Of a stretch of DNA of 64,000 nucleotides, positions 1-13,280 are shown piece after piece. Each line of letters starts with the position of its first letter. The first letter of the stretch is position 1. Below the pieces are notes generated by a model that ran no database searches, was not told where the DNA came from, and worked only from the letters and a program-made list of their open reading frames with translations. Source of the stretch: Rheum nobile. Lineage: Eukaryota > Streptophyta > Magnoliopsida > Caryophyllales > Polygonaceae. A program made the translations under genes and the position numbers. The DNA lies in the NCBI GenBank assembly GCA_027886185.1, contig WOAB01000760.1, positions 3,162,001-3,226,000 on the forward strand. Reading direction: 5' to 3'.

Positions 1-128
1 ACTACCCGGGCCCGGGAATGCGGACGGGCTACCCGAGCCCTATTCCCGGGCTCAGCCCGGCCCGGGTCCGGATAAACGGACAAAATTTCTAGGTCAAGCC
101 CGGACCATATCCGGCCCGGGTCCGGAGA
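1..128. mobile_element. GC-rich terminus of a hAT-like element (partial)
   Basis: The first ~125 bases are packed with short palindromic words such as CCCGGGCC, CCGGCCCGGG and GGTCCGG, unlike the AT-rich copia sequence that follows. The copia reading frame resumes right after this block (VITSRNVTFNE, typical of the linker just before copia reverse transcriptase). The block therefore looks like the right end of a transposon inserted in the copia element, with its left part outside the window. The subterminal style resembles the hAT element at 45237-45890, which has CCGGTCCGG words. No terminal repeat or target duplication can be tested because the other end is missing. Confidence 0.4.
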
Positions 129-2156
129 TACCCAGATCTATTATAAAGTAATAACTTCTAGGAATGTCACTTTTAATGAAAATGAATTCCATTTTAAGTC
201 TGTTCCTAATGCAAATGTTGAGAATGCAGGTACAAATGAAGAAAGTGCAAGGTTTTACCTGCCTCATGAAGCAGAAACTGAGGAAGGTGATGAATATGAC
301 ACTGCTCAAAGCCATGATGGGTCAATGAACTCCACTTGACCTGAAGAGCATAATGAGGAGCATGAAGACTATGCTCATGCACAAGGTCAAGATGACCAAA
401 ATGAGGCTACTGAAGTCACATCTACTCACCAATTAGGTGGGCAAGTAAGTTTACATGAACCTGTCTCTGAGCATGATAATCCTATTCCTGATGCTGTTGT
501 TGAAAATTTGAATGACTATCAGTTGACTAGAGATAGACAACCTAGGAATGTGGTTCCTAATAGGAGGTTTATGTAAAATTGTGTTGAGTATGATGTGAAT
601 TTGATTGAGTTTGCCTTCATTGCTTCTGAGATTGTGAATTCATTTACTCCTGAAACTTATGAACTAGCCATAAAATGTGTGCATGCTAAGTATTGGCTTG
701 GTGCTATGAAGGAGGAAGTCTTGTCTATGCATGTTAACAAAACCTGGGTGTTAGTCCCTAAACCTGCTAATGCTAGACTTATTGACTGTAAATGGATTTA
801 TAAATTAAAAGAAGGGGCTCACAGTGGTGATCCTCCTAGGTATAAAACTAGGTTGGTAGCTAAAGGCTTTACTCAAAAAGAAGGCATAGACTATAATGAC
901 ATCTTTGCTCCAGTGGTGAAATATAAGACTTTGAGACTTCTTTTGGCTATGACTGTTGTGTTTGACTGGGAACTTGAACAAATGGATGTTAAAACTGCTT
1001 TTTTGCATGGTGATTTACATGAAACTATTTATATGAAACATCCTAAGGGCTTTGTGGATTCTGCTAAGCCTGATCATGTATGTTTATTGAAAAAAAATCT
1101 ATATATGGCCTAAAGCAGTCCCCTATGCAGTGGAACATAAAATTTGATTCATGCATGAGAAAACTTTGTTTTCAAAGAAGCAGTTATGATACATGCCTAT
1201 ACTTCAAGGGTGTTAAGTCTAAATCTCCTTTATATGTGCTTCTCTATGTTGATGATATTCTTTTAATGTGCAATTCTAAGATTCTCATTGCTGCTGTTAA
1301 AAGAGATTTGAAACTGCATTTTGACATGAAAGATTTAGGAGTTGCTCAGAAAATCCTAGGGATTAAAATCACTAGAGATAGAAAAAGAAAAACTATGTGG
1401 TTGTCTCAATGTGATTATGTGAAAAAGGTGCTTGATAGATTCAGTATGCCTGACTCTAAACCTACTTCTATCCCCTTAAGAGGGCATTTAGACCTAACTA
1501 AAAAGAATTGTCCCACTACTGCTCATGATATAGCTAAGATGTCTAAAGTTCCTTATGATGTTGCTATTGGCTCTGTCATGTATGGCATGCTCTGCACTCG
1601 ACATGATTTAGCCTTTGCTATTAGTGTTCTCAGTAGGTTTATGTCTAATCTTGCAGAATGTCATTGGTTTGCTATGAAATTTCTGCTTAGATATATTTGT
1701 GGTATTAAGAATCTTTGTCTTGTTTATACTGAGCATTCACCTGCAAATGAATTGTTTGGTTATGTGGATTCTGATTATGCTAGTAACAAGGACAATAGAA
1801 AGTCCACAACAACTTATTATTATACTTGGGCTGGTAATTGTATTTCATGGAAATCACAGTTACAATCTGCTGTAGCTTTATCTTCTATTGAGGCTGAGTA
1901 TATAACAGCTACTGAGGCAGGTAAATAGGCTATATGGTTGACTGGTATTTTGAGTGAGATACAGACTGTTCATATGTTACCTGTTTTGCATATGGATAAT
2001 CAAAGTGTTTTATACTTGTGTAAAGACCCAATGTTTCATGAAAGGTCTAAGCACATTGATGTCAAACACCACTTAGAAATAAGGTGGAAGAGAAAGTGCT
2101 TGAGGTTAAGAAGATCAAAGGTGAGTATAATCCTGCTGATTTTGGCACCAAGATAG
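129..2156 (+). pseudogene. Decayed Ty1-copia pol: linker, reverse transcriptase and RNase H
   Basis: The translation gives the integrase-RT linker, then copia reverse transcriptase (NKTWVLVPKP, CKWIYKLKEG, APVVKYKTLRLLLAMT, QMDVKTAFLHGDL, SIYGLKQSPMQW, LLYVDDILLMCNS), then copia RNase H (GYVDSDYASNKDNRKS, SSIEAEYITATEAGK, DNQSVLYLCKDPMFHERSKHIDVKHH). Breaks seen: in-frame stops near 338 and 573, a one-base shift in the A-run near 1089-1096 that splits KKS-IYGLKQ, and a TAG at 1926-1928 in place of the usual Glu codon. The catalytic YVDD is intact. Gag, protease and integrase are absent, being cut off by the GC-rich block or the window edge. This is a dead copy with no host function. Confidence 0.9.
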
Positions 2157-2320
2157 TCATTGCTGACAAGTTCTCATTTTGCAGGAATTTTCTACACATT
2201 TGGGATGCAAACTGAGCTCACTTGAGCTGAGTGGCCGACGATGGACGGGAGGTGATGATGTTCAAATCCAGTATGGCGACTGTAGGCAACATATCTCAAC
2301 AATTGGATTAGGAGGACATT

Positions 2321-3266
2321 TGTAATGTTTATAATCCATGGTTGTAATATGTAAACTCATGTATGTCTTTATGTTCTAAGCAAAAGCACAAGGCTAGGTA
2401 GAGGTTAGAGACTTAGGGAGACTTGGACATAAGTGACCGAGCCATGGTCAAGCCATGATTGGCTCATTGAGCCTTAGCCAACATTGGCTAAGTAACTCAT
2501 GAGCTTCGTTTGCTTGGCCGTGTGTTTATGTTGTTGCTCTTGGGCCTATTCTCCACTTGCCGTTGGTATTGGGCCTCTTTCTTGTTGTTGGGCTTTGGCT
2601 TGCGTTGTTGGACGTGACCCCTTTCCTTCAGCTTGTAAGACGGCGTCATTTGAGGTATTTTGAGGTTGTCTTATAAGGGTCACTGATACCCTAATTTTGG
2701 CAACCTCTCGCTGTCACTGTTGAACCTCGCCGTTTGGATGCTTTATGAGAATGGCTCCTTGAGAGCGAATCTCACCTGCTCCTTGGTGGATTCCGATGGT
2801 GCCAGAGATTGAGAGATAGAGAAAGAAAGAGAGAAAGAGAGAAAGAGAGAAAGAGAGAGTGCTAGGAGCACTGTGGTTGCTCGATTGTATGAAGCTTGCT
2901 TGAAGTCTTCACGGTGTCCTTCCAGGGGACTTGCTTCTTCTATTTTCTCGGTTCTTGTCTTGTTCTTTTGCCTTGTTTCTTCTCTTGTTCCTTTTCTTTG
3001 TCGCCTGTGTGCTTGCTTTGTAACTGTGAGACTCTTAAGGAATGTGTTGTCTAGTGGATTTGGTTGAGTCTCCCCTCTTGAGGCTCCGCAGATGTAGGAC
3101 TTTGTCCGAACTGTGTAAACAACTCCTTGTGTTCGCTTTTTCTTGTTTTCTCTTTATGTTTTCACGAGGTTTGTCAAACATTTTTGGGTTATTACGATCG
3201 AAGCGAACTCAAACTAGGGTTTCTGCCATTACAAATAGATCTATCCCAATGTACTTTCACCTTGCA
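2321..3266 (+). repeat. Putative 3' LTR of the decayed copia element
   Basis: The purine-rich GGAGGA at 2311-2316 could be the polypurine tract. It is followed by a segment that starts TGTAATG at 2321 and could end CTTGCA at 3266, giving TG...CA ends. It includes a TATA-like CTTATAAGGG near 2670 and a GA-rich microsatellite (2811-2858). The 5' LTR is outside the window, so the boundaries rest only on the terminal dinucleotides and position after pol. An alternative is unrelated 3' flanking DNA. ORFs here (2873-3269) have no recognisable domains. Confidence 0.35.
2811..2858. repeat. GA-rich microsatellite (GAGAAA)n
   Basis: Imperfect run of GAGAAAGA units, inside the putative copia LTR. Confidence 0.8.
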
Positions 3267-5773
3267 TAATGTTTAGTTGGTCGTCCTATTTAAACCACGA
3301 ATGCCTACTCTTGACAAGTTAACAAGTATCTTGATAATTAGTGAATTTGTTTGGGCCTTGATAATTAGTGTGCAAACTCTCGTTGAAAATTTATAGATTT
3401 GTTTGGGCCTTAAACTGTACCTAACGTCCATTAGAGATTTATTTCCATGTTCAAGTATATACCCGGTATTCTCCACACTCCCAACGCCTCCCATCAACAG
3501 TTGTAGCACTTGTATAGGCCTTTGTTATTGTAAAATTAAGGATGCTAATACTTAATTAATGTTTTAGAATTTGTAAATACCCTCCATCGTTTGTTAATTT
3601 TGGAATTTCATAACAAAGATCTCAAAATCATTTATAAGAAGTGTGAAAACCATTATGCTCAATTCAAAACTTTAATACCACCAAATTAAGAGACTCAAGT
3701 ACGTTGAACATATTTGAACAAATTGTTTGTTAAACTAGAAATCAAAGTCCGTTCGAAGCACGTGCCTTTTATGTATATGTAGTGTCACGATTTAAATTTG
3801 AGTTTCTAATATATGGATTATTATTTCATGTTTTATCTTAGACGATATATTGTTTGATATGTATTTAAATGTAATATCTAAGTCTTGACAAAAAAATATA
3901 ATATCTAAGTATTTTAGGTATAAAATGCTATGATTGTACGAAGTACAATTTTATTTATTTATTTTGGTCAGAAGTTCAATTTAAATTTTGAATTAAGGTG
4001 GTAGTTTGTTTTTTGTAAGGATGCGTTTTTTCCTTTGAAAATATTTAGGAAATATTTTAGAAATGCCTATCTGTGCTTGAACTCGAGTATTTGTAAGAAA
4101 CTTGCTACAACAACTCTCATTTCTTACATGCTCCACTACCCTCCACATTTTTAATTTTTTGCCTTTATCTTATAATTTTTTTGCATTTTAATAATGTTTT
4201 TTTTTTATGCTTTAGTTATTAATATTCATTATATCGTTTTATTTATTTGGTCTGGAATATATATCGTTTTATTAGTCACATTTACTTTACATATTCCTAG
4301 ACATTAATATCATTTTAATTAAAATATATTAGTCATTAATTCATATTCTTATTAAATACGGAGTAATATAAATAATTGGTGACTCTGCATTTTCTTAAAC
4401 CTTGTTACATTTTATATAAAAGTACATTAGTTATTTTATAGGTACTTGCTTACTCTTCTTAGCGAAATTATAATTCATAACTTCTTCCTTGTACATTTCA
4501 TATGTGAGAGTGAGTAAATGTCTATTATTTCGGCTTTCATCCTTGATTAATTCCTCTAGACCAATACCAATGAGGCCAAATTTAGTATATATACATGATG
4601 AGTGTAAAATGAATATGTATAAAATAGAACAATAAAAATCATCCTTAACCAAAATAACAACACACCTATCTAAAACGATTTAGTACAAAAAAAAAACTAA
4701 AAATACAAACCTAATTGAATTTATGCTACCAATAGTTGAAGGGTTTACATCTTCCATAAAATAGTTTGCTTTATTCTTTACTAACAATCAGTCGTCCTAA
4801 ATCGATTGTCTTTGTCCTCCTTCTAGTGAAAGCTACTGGTGCATGATGTAAACAATCGATGCATCAATAGTGCTATTAGATTATCCAATTCTCTGACATC
4901 TTCACATAAAATTAACCTATCTTGATCAAAAGACAATTATATTAATAAATTTAAACCGATATATGTAAGTATTGTAGACTACAAAAGAGATCCAAATACA
5001 TATAATCAAGGATAGTTTACCGTGAGGTGAATATATACTTGCATCATCGACAATCGAGAATCCTCATTCACATCTTTAACTTAATAATTATGCTTACTTC
5101 AGTGACCATGTCTTTTTTAGGTGTTGTCCACTATCTCCCAAGCTTCACTATATGGCTTTCTAAAGCTAATTTCCATGTAGAAGAATGAGATGATGGATGT
5201 CCAGAGCAAATGAATGGAATACCACCGTTTTTGCCCTTTTATAGATACAAATGTTACTTGGAAAGTGAAGCCATTTTGACATATAACCGTTTAGACATCT
5301 TGACTATAATTTGTTTCCAATCATTCACTGTGTACTAAATACGAGAGTTACGTGTAGTAATTGGATAATATTAAAATAAGAGTAAATGAGAGTAAAATAT
5401 AACGTATACAGTATGTAGTAACTATCACTAATTGAGATTTAGGTTTAAAAATGAGTCATAACCTAGATAGTAGTCCGTACGTAGAGGCAAGATTTAGCTG
5501 AAAAAAGTGTGTGAGGGGAGGGAATAATTACTTACAAATAGTGCTCATTTTTATATATACACATAATTATGCTATGGTATATTAAATAAAACAAAGAAAA
5601 ATTAATTACTTAAATTACAAAGTAGCCTATAATTATACTTATGTATTTTATATTGGTTTATAAACCCTATAGTAAAAACCGTTCGGAAAATCTAACATAT
5701 TATATACTAAGGGTGATAAACTAATCCTACATGCAAACTATAACTTTAGGCCTATTTAAGCCTTTGATTTTGT
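3267..5773. other. AT-rich intergenic stretch, no gene seen
   Basis: No ORF has domain content or intron-like structure, and no terminal repeats or tRNA/rRNA signals are seen. It contains short A/T runs only. Confidence 0.6.
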
Positions 5774-6530
5774 CTTTAAAAGTTAGCATTCAATGACCTA
5801 GAATGCTAACTTTTAAATATATATAGATAGATATAGATGGTTATTTTTCATGCTTAATAGAAATATAAATTGAACTATGTTAAAAATTTAACGTGAAGAT
5901 ATAAGAATTATACAATGATATGAAAATGAGGACTTGTTAATTGATTAATATGTAGTAATTGTATATAATTGTGAATCAAAAACTTTTTATATTATATAGA
6001 AGATTATATATTTTTGATATAATTGTTAATATATGAAATTGTCACTTTAGTACTTTTCGGATTTAAGAAATTGTTTAAATTTTGGGCTAAATAAATAAGG
6101 CAAGAAATAAAAAAAAACCCAATTCATCTTTAAAAGTTAGCATTCAATGACCTAGAATGCTAACTTTTAAATATATATAGAAGATGGTTGTTTTTCATGC
6201 TTAATAGAAATATAAAATGAACTATGTTGAAAATTTAACGTGAAGATATAAGAGTTATACAACGATATGAAAATGAATACTTTTCAATTGATTAATATGT
6301 AGTAATTGTATAGAATTGTGAATCAAAAACTTTTTATATTATATAGAAGATTATAGATTATCAATATAATTGTTAATATATGAAATTGTCACTTTAGTAC
6401 TTTTTGGATTTGAGAAATTGTTTAAATTTTGCACTAAATAAATAAGGCATGAAATGGAAAAAAACTAATTCATCTTTAAAAGTTAGCATTCAATGACCTA
6501 GAATACTAACTTTTAAATATATATAGATGG
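5774..6530. repeat. Tandem ~350-bp repeat (2.2 copies) with a 43-bp hairpin per unit
   Basis: Units begin with CTTTAAAAGTTAGC at 5774, 6128 and 6474, giving periods of 354 and 346 bp; the third copy stops after the hairpin. Each unit opens with a perfect inverted repeat: a 17-bp arm (TTTAAAAGTTAGCATTC), a 9-base loop and the 17-bp complement, at 5775-5817 and 6129-6171. The third hairpin at 6475-6517 carries one mismatch. The rest of the unit is strongly AT-rich, and copies 1 and 2 look about 90% identical by eye. No coding content is seen. Confidence 0.85.
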
Positions 6531-6734
6531 AAGATAAGAGGCACTAATTATATGGATGTGGTTCCGCTCACTTGGGATTCACTAGGAATGTCATCTTGAT
6601 TCTATGGCTAGGCTGTTTATTCATTTGTTGAGCCATTCATTGTAAAGCTTTCTCTTTATCAATACAAACATGAAATTGAAAGAGCTCGATTGCTAATCCT
6701 GTAAGTTTTTAAAATTTTGAAGTTTTTTTTTTGG

Positions 6735-9700
6735 TTGAAAGGAGAGGCGGAACTCTCACAAGTTTATTGAGAAGAAAATACTAGGAACGAACAAGCCGGG
6801 GTCTAGCCATCCCCGAAACATCGTCCAAAAGAAAGCACAAAATAAAGTCACGAGGATTCTCCAAAACATACAACCCAACAAGAAAAGAAAAGGCGAATGA
6901 AGCGAGTGCATCAACAACTCGGTTCGCTTCGCGGAAAACATGGCGGAATTGGACTAGCCAATCCCTACAAAGGTAAGCCTCGAATCATGGAAACCAGGCA
7001 AGCAAGTGGGTGGGTACGGGGAAGGTTCTTCTTCAGCAAACCCACAACAAGCTGGGAATCGGTTTCAATCTGCACTCTTCTGAAATTGTTGTCCCACGCG
7101 ACCTTGAGCCCCTGATAGACACCCCAAAGCTCCGCCATTAGCACAGTGCAAATGCCATTATTGTGGACAAAACCATGCTTCCAATCACCATAGTCATTTC
7201 TAATAACTCCGGCCGCAAGCCTATCAACCTGGACAGAACCGTCTGTATTAATGGTGATCCATCCACTCTGAGGGAAAGTCCAAGAAATGAGTTGCTCCTG
7301 ACATGGGTGAATCTTGGAGGAGATCAATCTATCATTCCATACTTTAACATATTCTTTAGTACGATCAATGATGAAACCCACTTGATCACCGATTGGAGGG
7401 CTACCACGAAACACTCTTTCGTTGTGCCATTTCCACATCCAGAAGATGGCAAAGGAGAACAAGGACGTCTAGGGAACTCCAGAGTGATGGAGGCACTTGG
7501 ACATAAGGTTGAGTCGCATCCAACTAGCATAAGGAGCCGAGAGAAAATCATCCCTTGGAACCGAAGGAGTGATCTTACCCCAAATGTGATTAGAAAGAGT
7601 GCACTCCCTGAAATGTTATTGCAAGACTCCACCAAATTCGGACAAGAACTACAGTTGTTGTCGTTGGTGAGGTGCCTTCTGTGCCCTTCTTCATTGGTGA
7701 GATTGACTCCCCTGAGAGTGGTCCAAAGGAAAGTTTTGATGCGTTCGGGAACCACCAATTTCCAGATTTTAAGGAAGCATGCATAATCGATGGAATGAGG
7801 AGTAATAGGGTTGCTAATAAGGTCATAAGCAGAGGAAACAATGAAGTCTCCTGCAGACGATAATTTCCAGCTAATCCAATCCGAACAGCCATCCTCCTCT
7901 ACAATGGTCAACGCCGCCAATTTAAGAAGTGTTGAAGTTTGTAGAAGTGGGCTAAGAATGCCCCAAGACCATCCCGAATCAGGACTCCAAAAATCTCGAA
8001 CACAACAATTCTTAAACTCCTCAGGGATAGAAGTGATGCAATGGTTGTCGAGCGAGTCATCTGTAAGCCAAATGTCGAACCAAAATCTGATGGAGCGGCC
8101 ATCTCCAAGGACCCATCTGACACCCTTGCAAACAACTTCACTAATACCTTTGCATATACTTGACCATATATGAGATTTAGGAAGGGATGCATCGTTCCCA
8201 TCCATTCTAATATATTCTTGCTGAAGAACAACTGCCCATAACTGATTGGGATCAACAAGAAAACGCCAACCAACTTTGGCCACCCAAGCAAGATTAACGT
8301 CTTTCATTTTTCTAATACCCAGTCCGCCCAAAGATTTAGGCTGACACATTTGATCCCAAGAGAGGAGATGGATCTTACGTTGATTATTCCAATCGCCCCA
8401 TACAAAAGATCGACAAATTTGATCAATTCTTCTGCAAATAGAATCCGGCAAAATCATAGAAGCCATCGAATCGACTAGAATGGAAGCAAGGACAGATTTG
8501 GTGAGAGTGATGCAGCCAGCGAAACTGAGGTGTTTGCCTTTCCAACCCGTAATACGAGCATAAATTTTATCAAGCAACGGAGAGAAAGTGTCTTTGGAAA
8601 TTCTTTGATGAAGCACTGGAATGCCAAGATAATTGCCTAGATTTTTAGTGACTTCAAACCCACTTTCAGCCTGTAGATTTCTGATGAGATCCTCACTTAC
8701 ATTGGGAGATATGACAAGCTTAGATTTGGCGACATTAATCCGCTGACCAGAAGCATTACGGAACAAATCAAGAACAACATTGATGATGCGAATCTGAGCA
8801 ATTGATGCTTCAGAAACCAAGATGATATCGTCAGTAAATATAATATGAGATAACCTTGGTCTAGTTCTGGAGAGTTTGATAGGATTCCACTCTCCATTGT
8901 AGACCGAGGATCCAATAAGATGACTGAGACGCTCAGCGCACAACACAGACAGATAGGAGGAAATGAGATCTCCTTGTTGAACCCCTCTAGAGGGGATGAA
9001 ACTTTCAGTGGCTTCACCATTCCACAATAACTGCATAGTGGGAGTCGAAATACATTCAACGATCCAACTAACCCAATAATCAAGGAAGCAGGCATCAGTG
9101 AGAGTATCTGTAATAAAATCCCATCTAAGCCTATCATAGGCTTTTTCAAGGTCAATTTTGAGGACCATCCACCCTTTGTTGCCTCTTTTTCTTCTCCTTA
9201 TGGAATGAACGACTTCTTGCATAAGGACAATATTATCCACAATGAGTTGTCATGGGATGAAACTACCTTGCGTAGGGCCGATTAAATTTGAGAGAATCGG
9301 CTGAATGCGATTGACCATAATTTTGGTGATGGCTTTATAAATCACATTGTAAAGGCTAATTGGCCTAAACTGCCCAATACTCTCTGGCCTGGCAACTTTG
9401 GCAATCAGAGAAATAAGAGACTCATTGAGCTTGGGAGGAAGCTTAGCAGATTCAAAGAGCTTCCTAACAGTACGAATGACAGAAGTACCAATAGTACTCC
9501 AGCAATTATGGTAAAAGATTGGTTGAAAACCATCGGGCCCGAGAGATTTAAGCTTCCCCATTCCCTTGATTGCTTGGTAGATTTCCTTGTCAGAGAAAGG
9601 ACTGCACATGTTAGCCAAATCCATAGCTTCAATCTGAGGGAAAGCGCCCCTAGGAATATTGTTGACATAGCTAGCACCAAGGGGCATGCTATACAGATCC

Positions 9701-10891
9701 TTGAAATAATCAAGAGCGATAGCTTCCATAGTAGCACTATCTTCAGTCCACTCACCATTCGATAATTTCAGCCCCTGCACCTTGTTTATGCTCCAACGAA
9801 TAATGGTGGACATATGGAAAAATGAGGTGTTTCTATCCCTAGAGGCAAGCCATTGTTCCCTAGATTTTTGCATCCATAAGGTTTCTTCCTGATCCAGGAC
9901 CAGAGAGAGTTGATTATGGACATTAGCTTCTTGATTGATCAGATTATCACTCCAACCTCTGTCACCTAATTTATGGATGGAATCAAGTCGAGCGGAAAGA
10001 GCCTTTTTTCTGAGAAGGATATTGCCGAAAACCTTCTTGTTCCATATCAACAAATTATCTCTCAAGATACCCAGTGTTTTCGAAGTCTGCTCATTGCTCT
10101 GCCACACTGAACTAACAAACTCATGGAAATCTAGGTGGGAAAGCCAGGCTGCCTCAAATCTAAAAGGGCAACGCACTCTATTACTGCTATCATTCTTAAT
10201 AAGAGAGATAAGAAGAGGGGAATGATATGACTGGATTGGTGTAAGGTGCCTGACAGTACCTTCCGGCCACAAAATACGGCTATCCTGATTCATGAACACC
10301 CGATCAAGTCTTTTAGAAATGCGATATTTAGAATATTTACCTCTATTGCAGGTGAAGCGAGGCTTAGAGAAACCCATGTCGATGAGGTTGAAATGATTGA
10401 CCACATTATGGAAGAGATGGGTATCTATAGAGAGAGAACTAGATCCACCCTGACGCTCATTGAGGGACAAAATACAATTAAAATCACCTCCAAGAATCAA
10501 CGGTCCAGAGACAGAATTCAGACAAATAGCAATCATTCCAAAAGCTCAAACGACGATGAGTAGAAGGAGGGGCATAAACCACGATCATATGACAAATAGT
10601 GCCATTAGAGGGGAAAGAAGCATGAATAAAATGATCATTCTTGGTGACAATTTGGAGAGCCAACTTAGCATTGTTCCAAAAGAACCAAATTCCCCCAGAA
10701 AAACCTAAGGCTTCAACCTGAGTGCAATCTGAAAAGCGAAGACTACTGCATATCTGTTGAGCCTTGTCACCGAAGATATGCATTTCCAAAAGAGCAAGAA
10801 CATCAATCTAATGCTGAATAATAAGACTTCTGATGAGGTTGCGAAACCCTTTCTTTCCGGCCCCGCAACAATTCCAAATTAAACTATTCAT
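6735..10891 (-). pseudogene. LINE ORF2: endonuclease, reverse transcriptase, RNase H
   Basis: ORF2 begins MNSLIWNCCGAGKKGFRN at 10891, 31 bases after the ORF1 stop, which is the usual plant L1 spacing. The APE-type endonuclease continues through GGIWFFWNN and GGDFNCILSLNER, ending near SYHSPLLISL (about 10220). RT follows: WMVLKIDLEKAYDRLRWDF, SRGVQQGDLISSYL, and IIFTDDIILVSE, where the usual FADD box reads FTDD. The zf-RVT region is near 7700-7600, then RNase H (WITINTDGSV, MAELWGVYQGL, IETDSQLV) at 7340-7000. Lesions: stop early in the endonuclease (near 10808), a frame change near 10500, an in-frame TGA at 9250-9252 inside FIP-x-QLIVDNI, and frame changes near 7560 and 6965. Dead copy. Confidence 0.88.
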
Positions 10892-10922
10892 GAAAACAAA
10901 AAAACGGCAGAGAGACGCCGAA

Positions 10923-12713
10923 TTAATCGGCCTGACCCATGAGAGGAGACAATTCTTGTGTGAAACCATCCACCATGGCCTCGTCGACACGAAATTGGCT
11001 GTTCTGGGGCACCTCATCTGAGCATTGCATGTGGACTTCATTGATCTGGGAATTCTGAAGCATAATTGCTTCTTCTCCATTGTCTGGTCCACTATTAGAA
11101 CTCTCCTGCACTTGGGGAAGAACATGTTTTTTTTTGGTCTTTGTGAACTCTTGGTTCTTGAAGTTGCTCGAATTTCTCTCTTGGGCCTGTAAGACAGGTT
11201 GCAGATTTGAAAAGGGAAGTGGGTCCTTGGAAGTCCTAGACCTTTTACCTGGGTTGGCCTCCAATTTATCCTCCGGCCCAATAGGCCCAATGTGATTTTT
11301 CTTCATGGGAGTGGACCGATAGCTACTTTTTACACCCTTGCTATTTTTGGTTTTGGAAGCACCTATCGCGTCAACTTTTGCCTCTCTTTGCTGCTTGTTA
11401 ATGGTTGTGCAAGATTTGTCTTCTTGCCCATTAACAGTCTTTTTTCCCATATCAATAATCTTTTCTGGGTCCACTTCCTCCTCAGCTAAAGAACCTAAGA
11501 CATTAAAACGGTTTGTTTGGGCACCAACAAGACACCCCATTTTGCTTTTTTTCCTTGCTTTGAAAAGTAGGACTACTTTTGCCTTCAACCCTACTATCTG
11601 ACAAAATCTTCTCTTTTCCCTTACTTGAGATTTGTCTTCCTCACAAAGAGGTTGAGTTGACACCTTCTTTTTCCTTCTCAGAAAAAGAAGTAGCCTTTTC
11701 TTTCAAAGGTTGATGGGACTTTTCTAACTTCTGCACAGAGGCATGCGACTGTGCTCTAGGATTTGGGTTCCGTTGGGGAACGTATGGCTTCATTCATGAA
11801 CCTACGGCATTGGTTCCTGGCATCGGAGCTTCAACTATTATCCTTTCCTTGTCGGAGGCGAGCACCACCTTAGACTTGGGGGGTGCGTTACTCTGTGAGA
11901 GAGGGCATTGAGCTAGGATGTGTCCAAACCGACCACACTTAAAGCAAATGGAATTCAAACCTTCATACTGAACAAAGAAACGGCTACCATTGATGTTGAT
12001 AGAACCTTTGAGAGGTCGACTTTGACGCAAACCCAAGCGAACTTACCCCTATTAGCAGCAAGAGTGCGCTTGTCAACTTTGATAGGACGACCCAAACCTG
12101 AGGCAATCTGGAGAAGGATTTTCTCCTCATAAAGAATAAGAGGAAGGTCAGTGATCCTAACCCACGCCGGGGAGGTCTTAATCTCATCCGTGGCAGGATT
12201 GAACTTCGACGACCAGGATTTGATTATAATGTAGTGACCGAAGATGGTACATGGACCACTAGATAAGATCCGATCATGATCTCCACCAGCCTCAAATCTG
12301 ATAACATAATAACCCTTTTGAAGGTCGACTATCACCATCTTCCCCACTGACTTCCACATTTCACGCAGGCGCTTCTCCAGAATCTCAAATGGTGCCGAAG
12401 CACCTAGACTTTTGATGATAACTGAAGAATCCTATATTGAAGCTAGAGCTTTCAGCACCTCAGAAGCTATAGAGATGACTGGCTCTCCATCAATCCCATC
12501 AGGAAAGGTTAGCTGCACCTTCCCTTGAAGGAAGTCGTCGGCGAGGATAGTCTTTTCCTGTTGGATACCACCAAGAACCTTATCTCTCCACGACATAGAA
12601 GAGGGGAGGAGAGGTCATGGAGGTTGGTCAAGATTCTAAGCTTCCATTAGTATGTCGGTGTTGTCTTGTTGGGTCTCCGACACCACAGAAGGGGTGGCCG
12701 GAGGGGAAACCAT
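10923..12713 (-). pseudogene. LINE ORF1: DUF4283 plus CCHC zinc knuckle
   Basis: The start codon is ATG at 12713-12711 (minus), giving MVSPPATPSVVSE; in-frame stops follow soon after, near 12640. At 12359-11955 lies a DUF4283-like domain (GYYVIRFEAGGDHDRILSSG, PAWVRITDLPLILYEE, IASGLGRPIKVDKRT). It is followed by a zinc knuckle, CFKCGRFGHILAQC, with C-x2-C-x4-H-x4-C spacing (about 11950-11900). The C-terminal third is low-complexity, charged and Ser-rich. It ends at a stop at 10923-10925. In plant L1 elements ORF1 is an RNA-binding chaperone of the RNP particle. At least one frame change and several stops make this copy non-coding. Confidence 0.8.
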
Positions 12714-12775
12714 AGTCAAAAGAGAAAAAAAGAAAAGGATTTGAGCGGGAGGCAGAAGGTGTACGGAGATCGTTT

Positions 12776-13280
12776 ATTACTTATCTTATAGATAAACCTA
12801 TTAATTTTTTTATGGTTAATATAACAACTTTAAAACATGTCAAATCCTAATAATTACTTTAAATTTTAAAATAAAAAAATGGAGTTTTTTAAAAAGATGT
12901 TTTTAATATTGGAAAAAAAAGCATAAAACGGAAACCTAATGGCTAATATCGGGAGCAAGCCCTAAGCTATAGAAAAGCAGCTACTTGAAACTAAATGTTC
13001 TAAACTTCTCAAGTAATATTGGAAAACCTATACTCAAAAGTTCAATCCAAATCCACACCTTGATCAGATTTGGATCCTTCGATGAGTGGATAACTATGTG
13101 AAAATATCCAAGAAACGGAAACCATCTTGATTTTAGAAGATAATATCACAAGTTAACAAGGGACTTTAATCTGGATAAGTTGTCTTCAACTTCACATTTC
13201 CTTTTCATTGCTTCATCTTTATTATTTTTTATTTTATTTTATTTTATATTTGAAGGGCTATGCTTTTATCAAGGCAGTTT
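12776..13280. other. Intergenic, nothing recognised
   Basis: AT-rich sequence between the LINE 5' end and the giant inverted-repeat element. No ORF, repeat or RNA signal is seen. Confidence 0.55.

Larger units (their letters stand above)
6723..12775 (-). mobile_element. L1-type LINE, nearly full length, decayed
   Basis: Read on the minus strand the element has a short 5' UTR (12775-12714), ORF1 (12713-10923), ORF2 (10891 to about 6735) and a terminal A tract (the T-run at 6723-6732 on the plus strand). Both ORFs are interrupted. ORF1 carries the DUF4283 and zinc-knuckle domains of plant L1 LINEs. ORF2 carries endonuclease, reverse transcriptase, a zinc-binding RT-associated domain and a C-terminal RNase H. 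No target-site duplication was found by eye, so the outer limits are approximate. Confidence 0.85.

Noticed and set aside
4431..4652. 73-residue minus ORF as a small gene
   Set aside because: No motif, AT-rich composition, and no splice or promoter support.
7163..7786. 207-residue plus-strand ORF
   Set aside because: It is antisense to LINE zf-RVT and RNase H and has no motif.
10246..11601. Plus-strand ORFs over the LINE ORF1/endonuclease region
   Set aside because: Shadows of the minus-strand LINE coding sequence.
6690..12960. Target-site duplication for the first LINE
   Set aside because: Only short AT-rich matches were found around the T-run and the 5' end; none is convincing.
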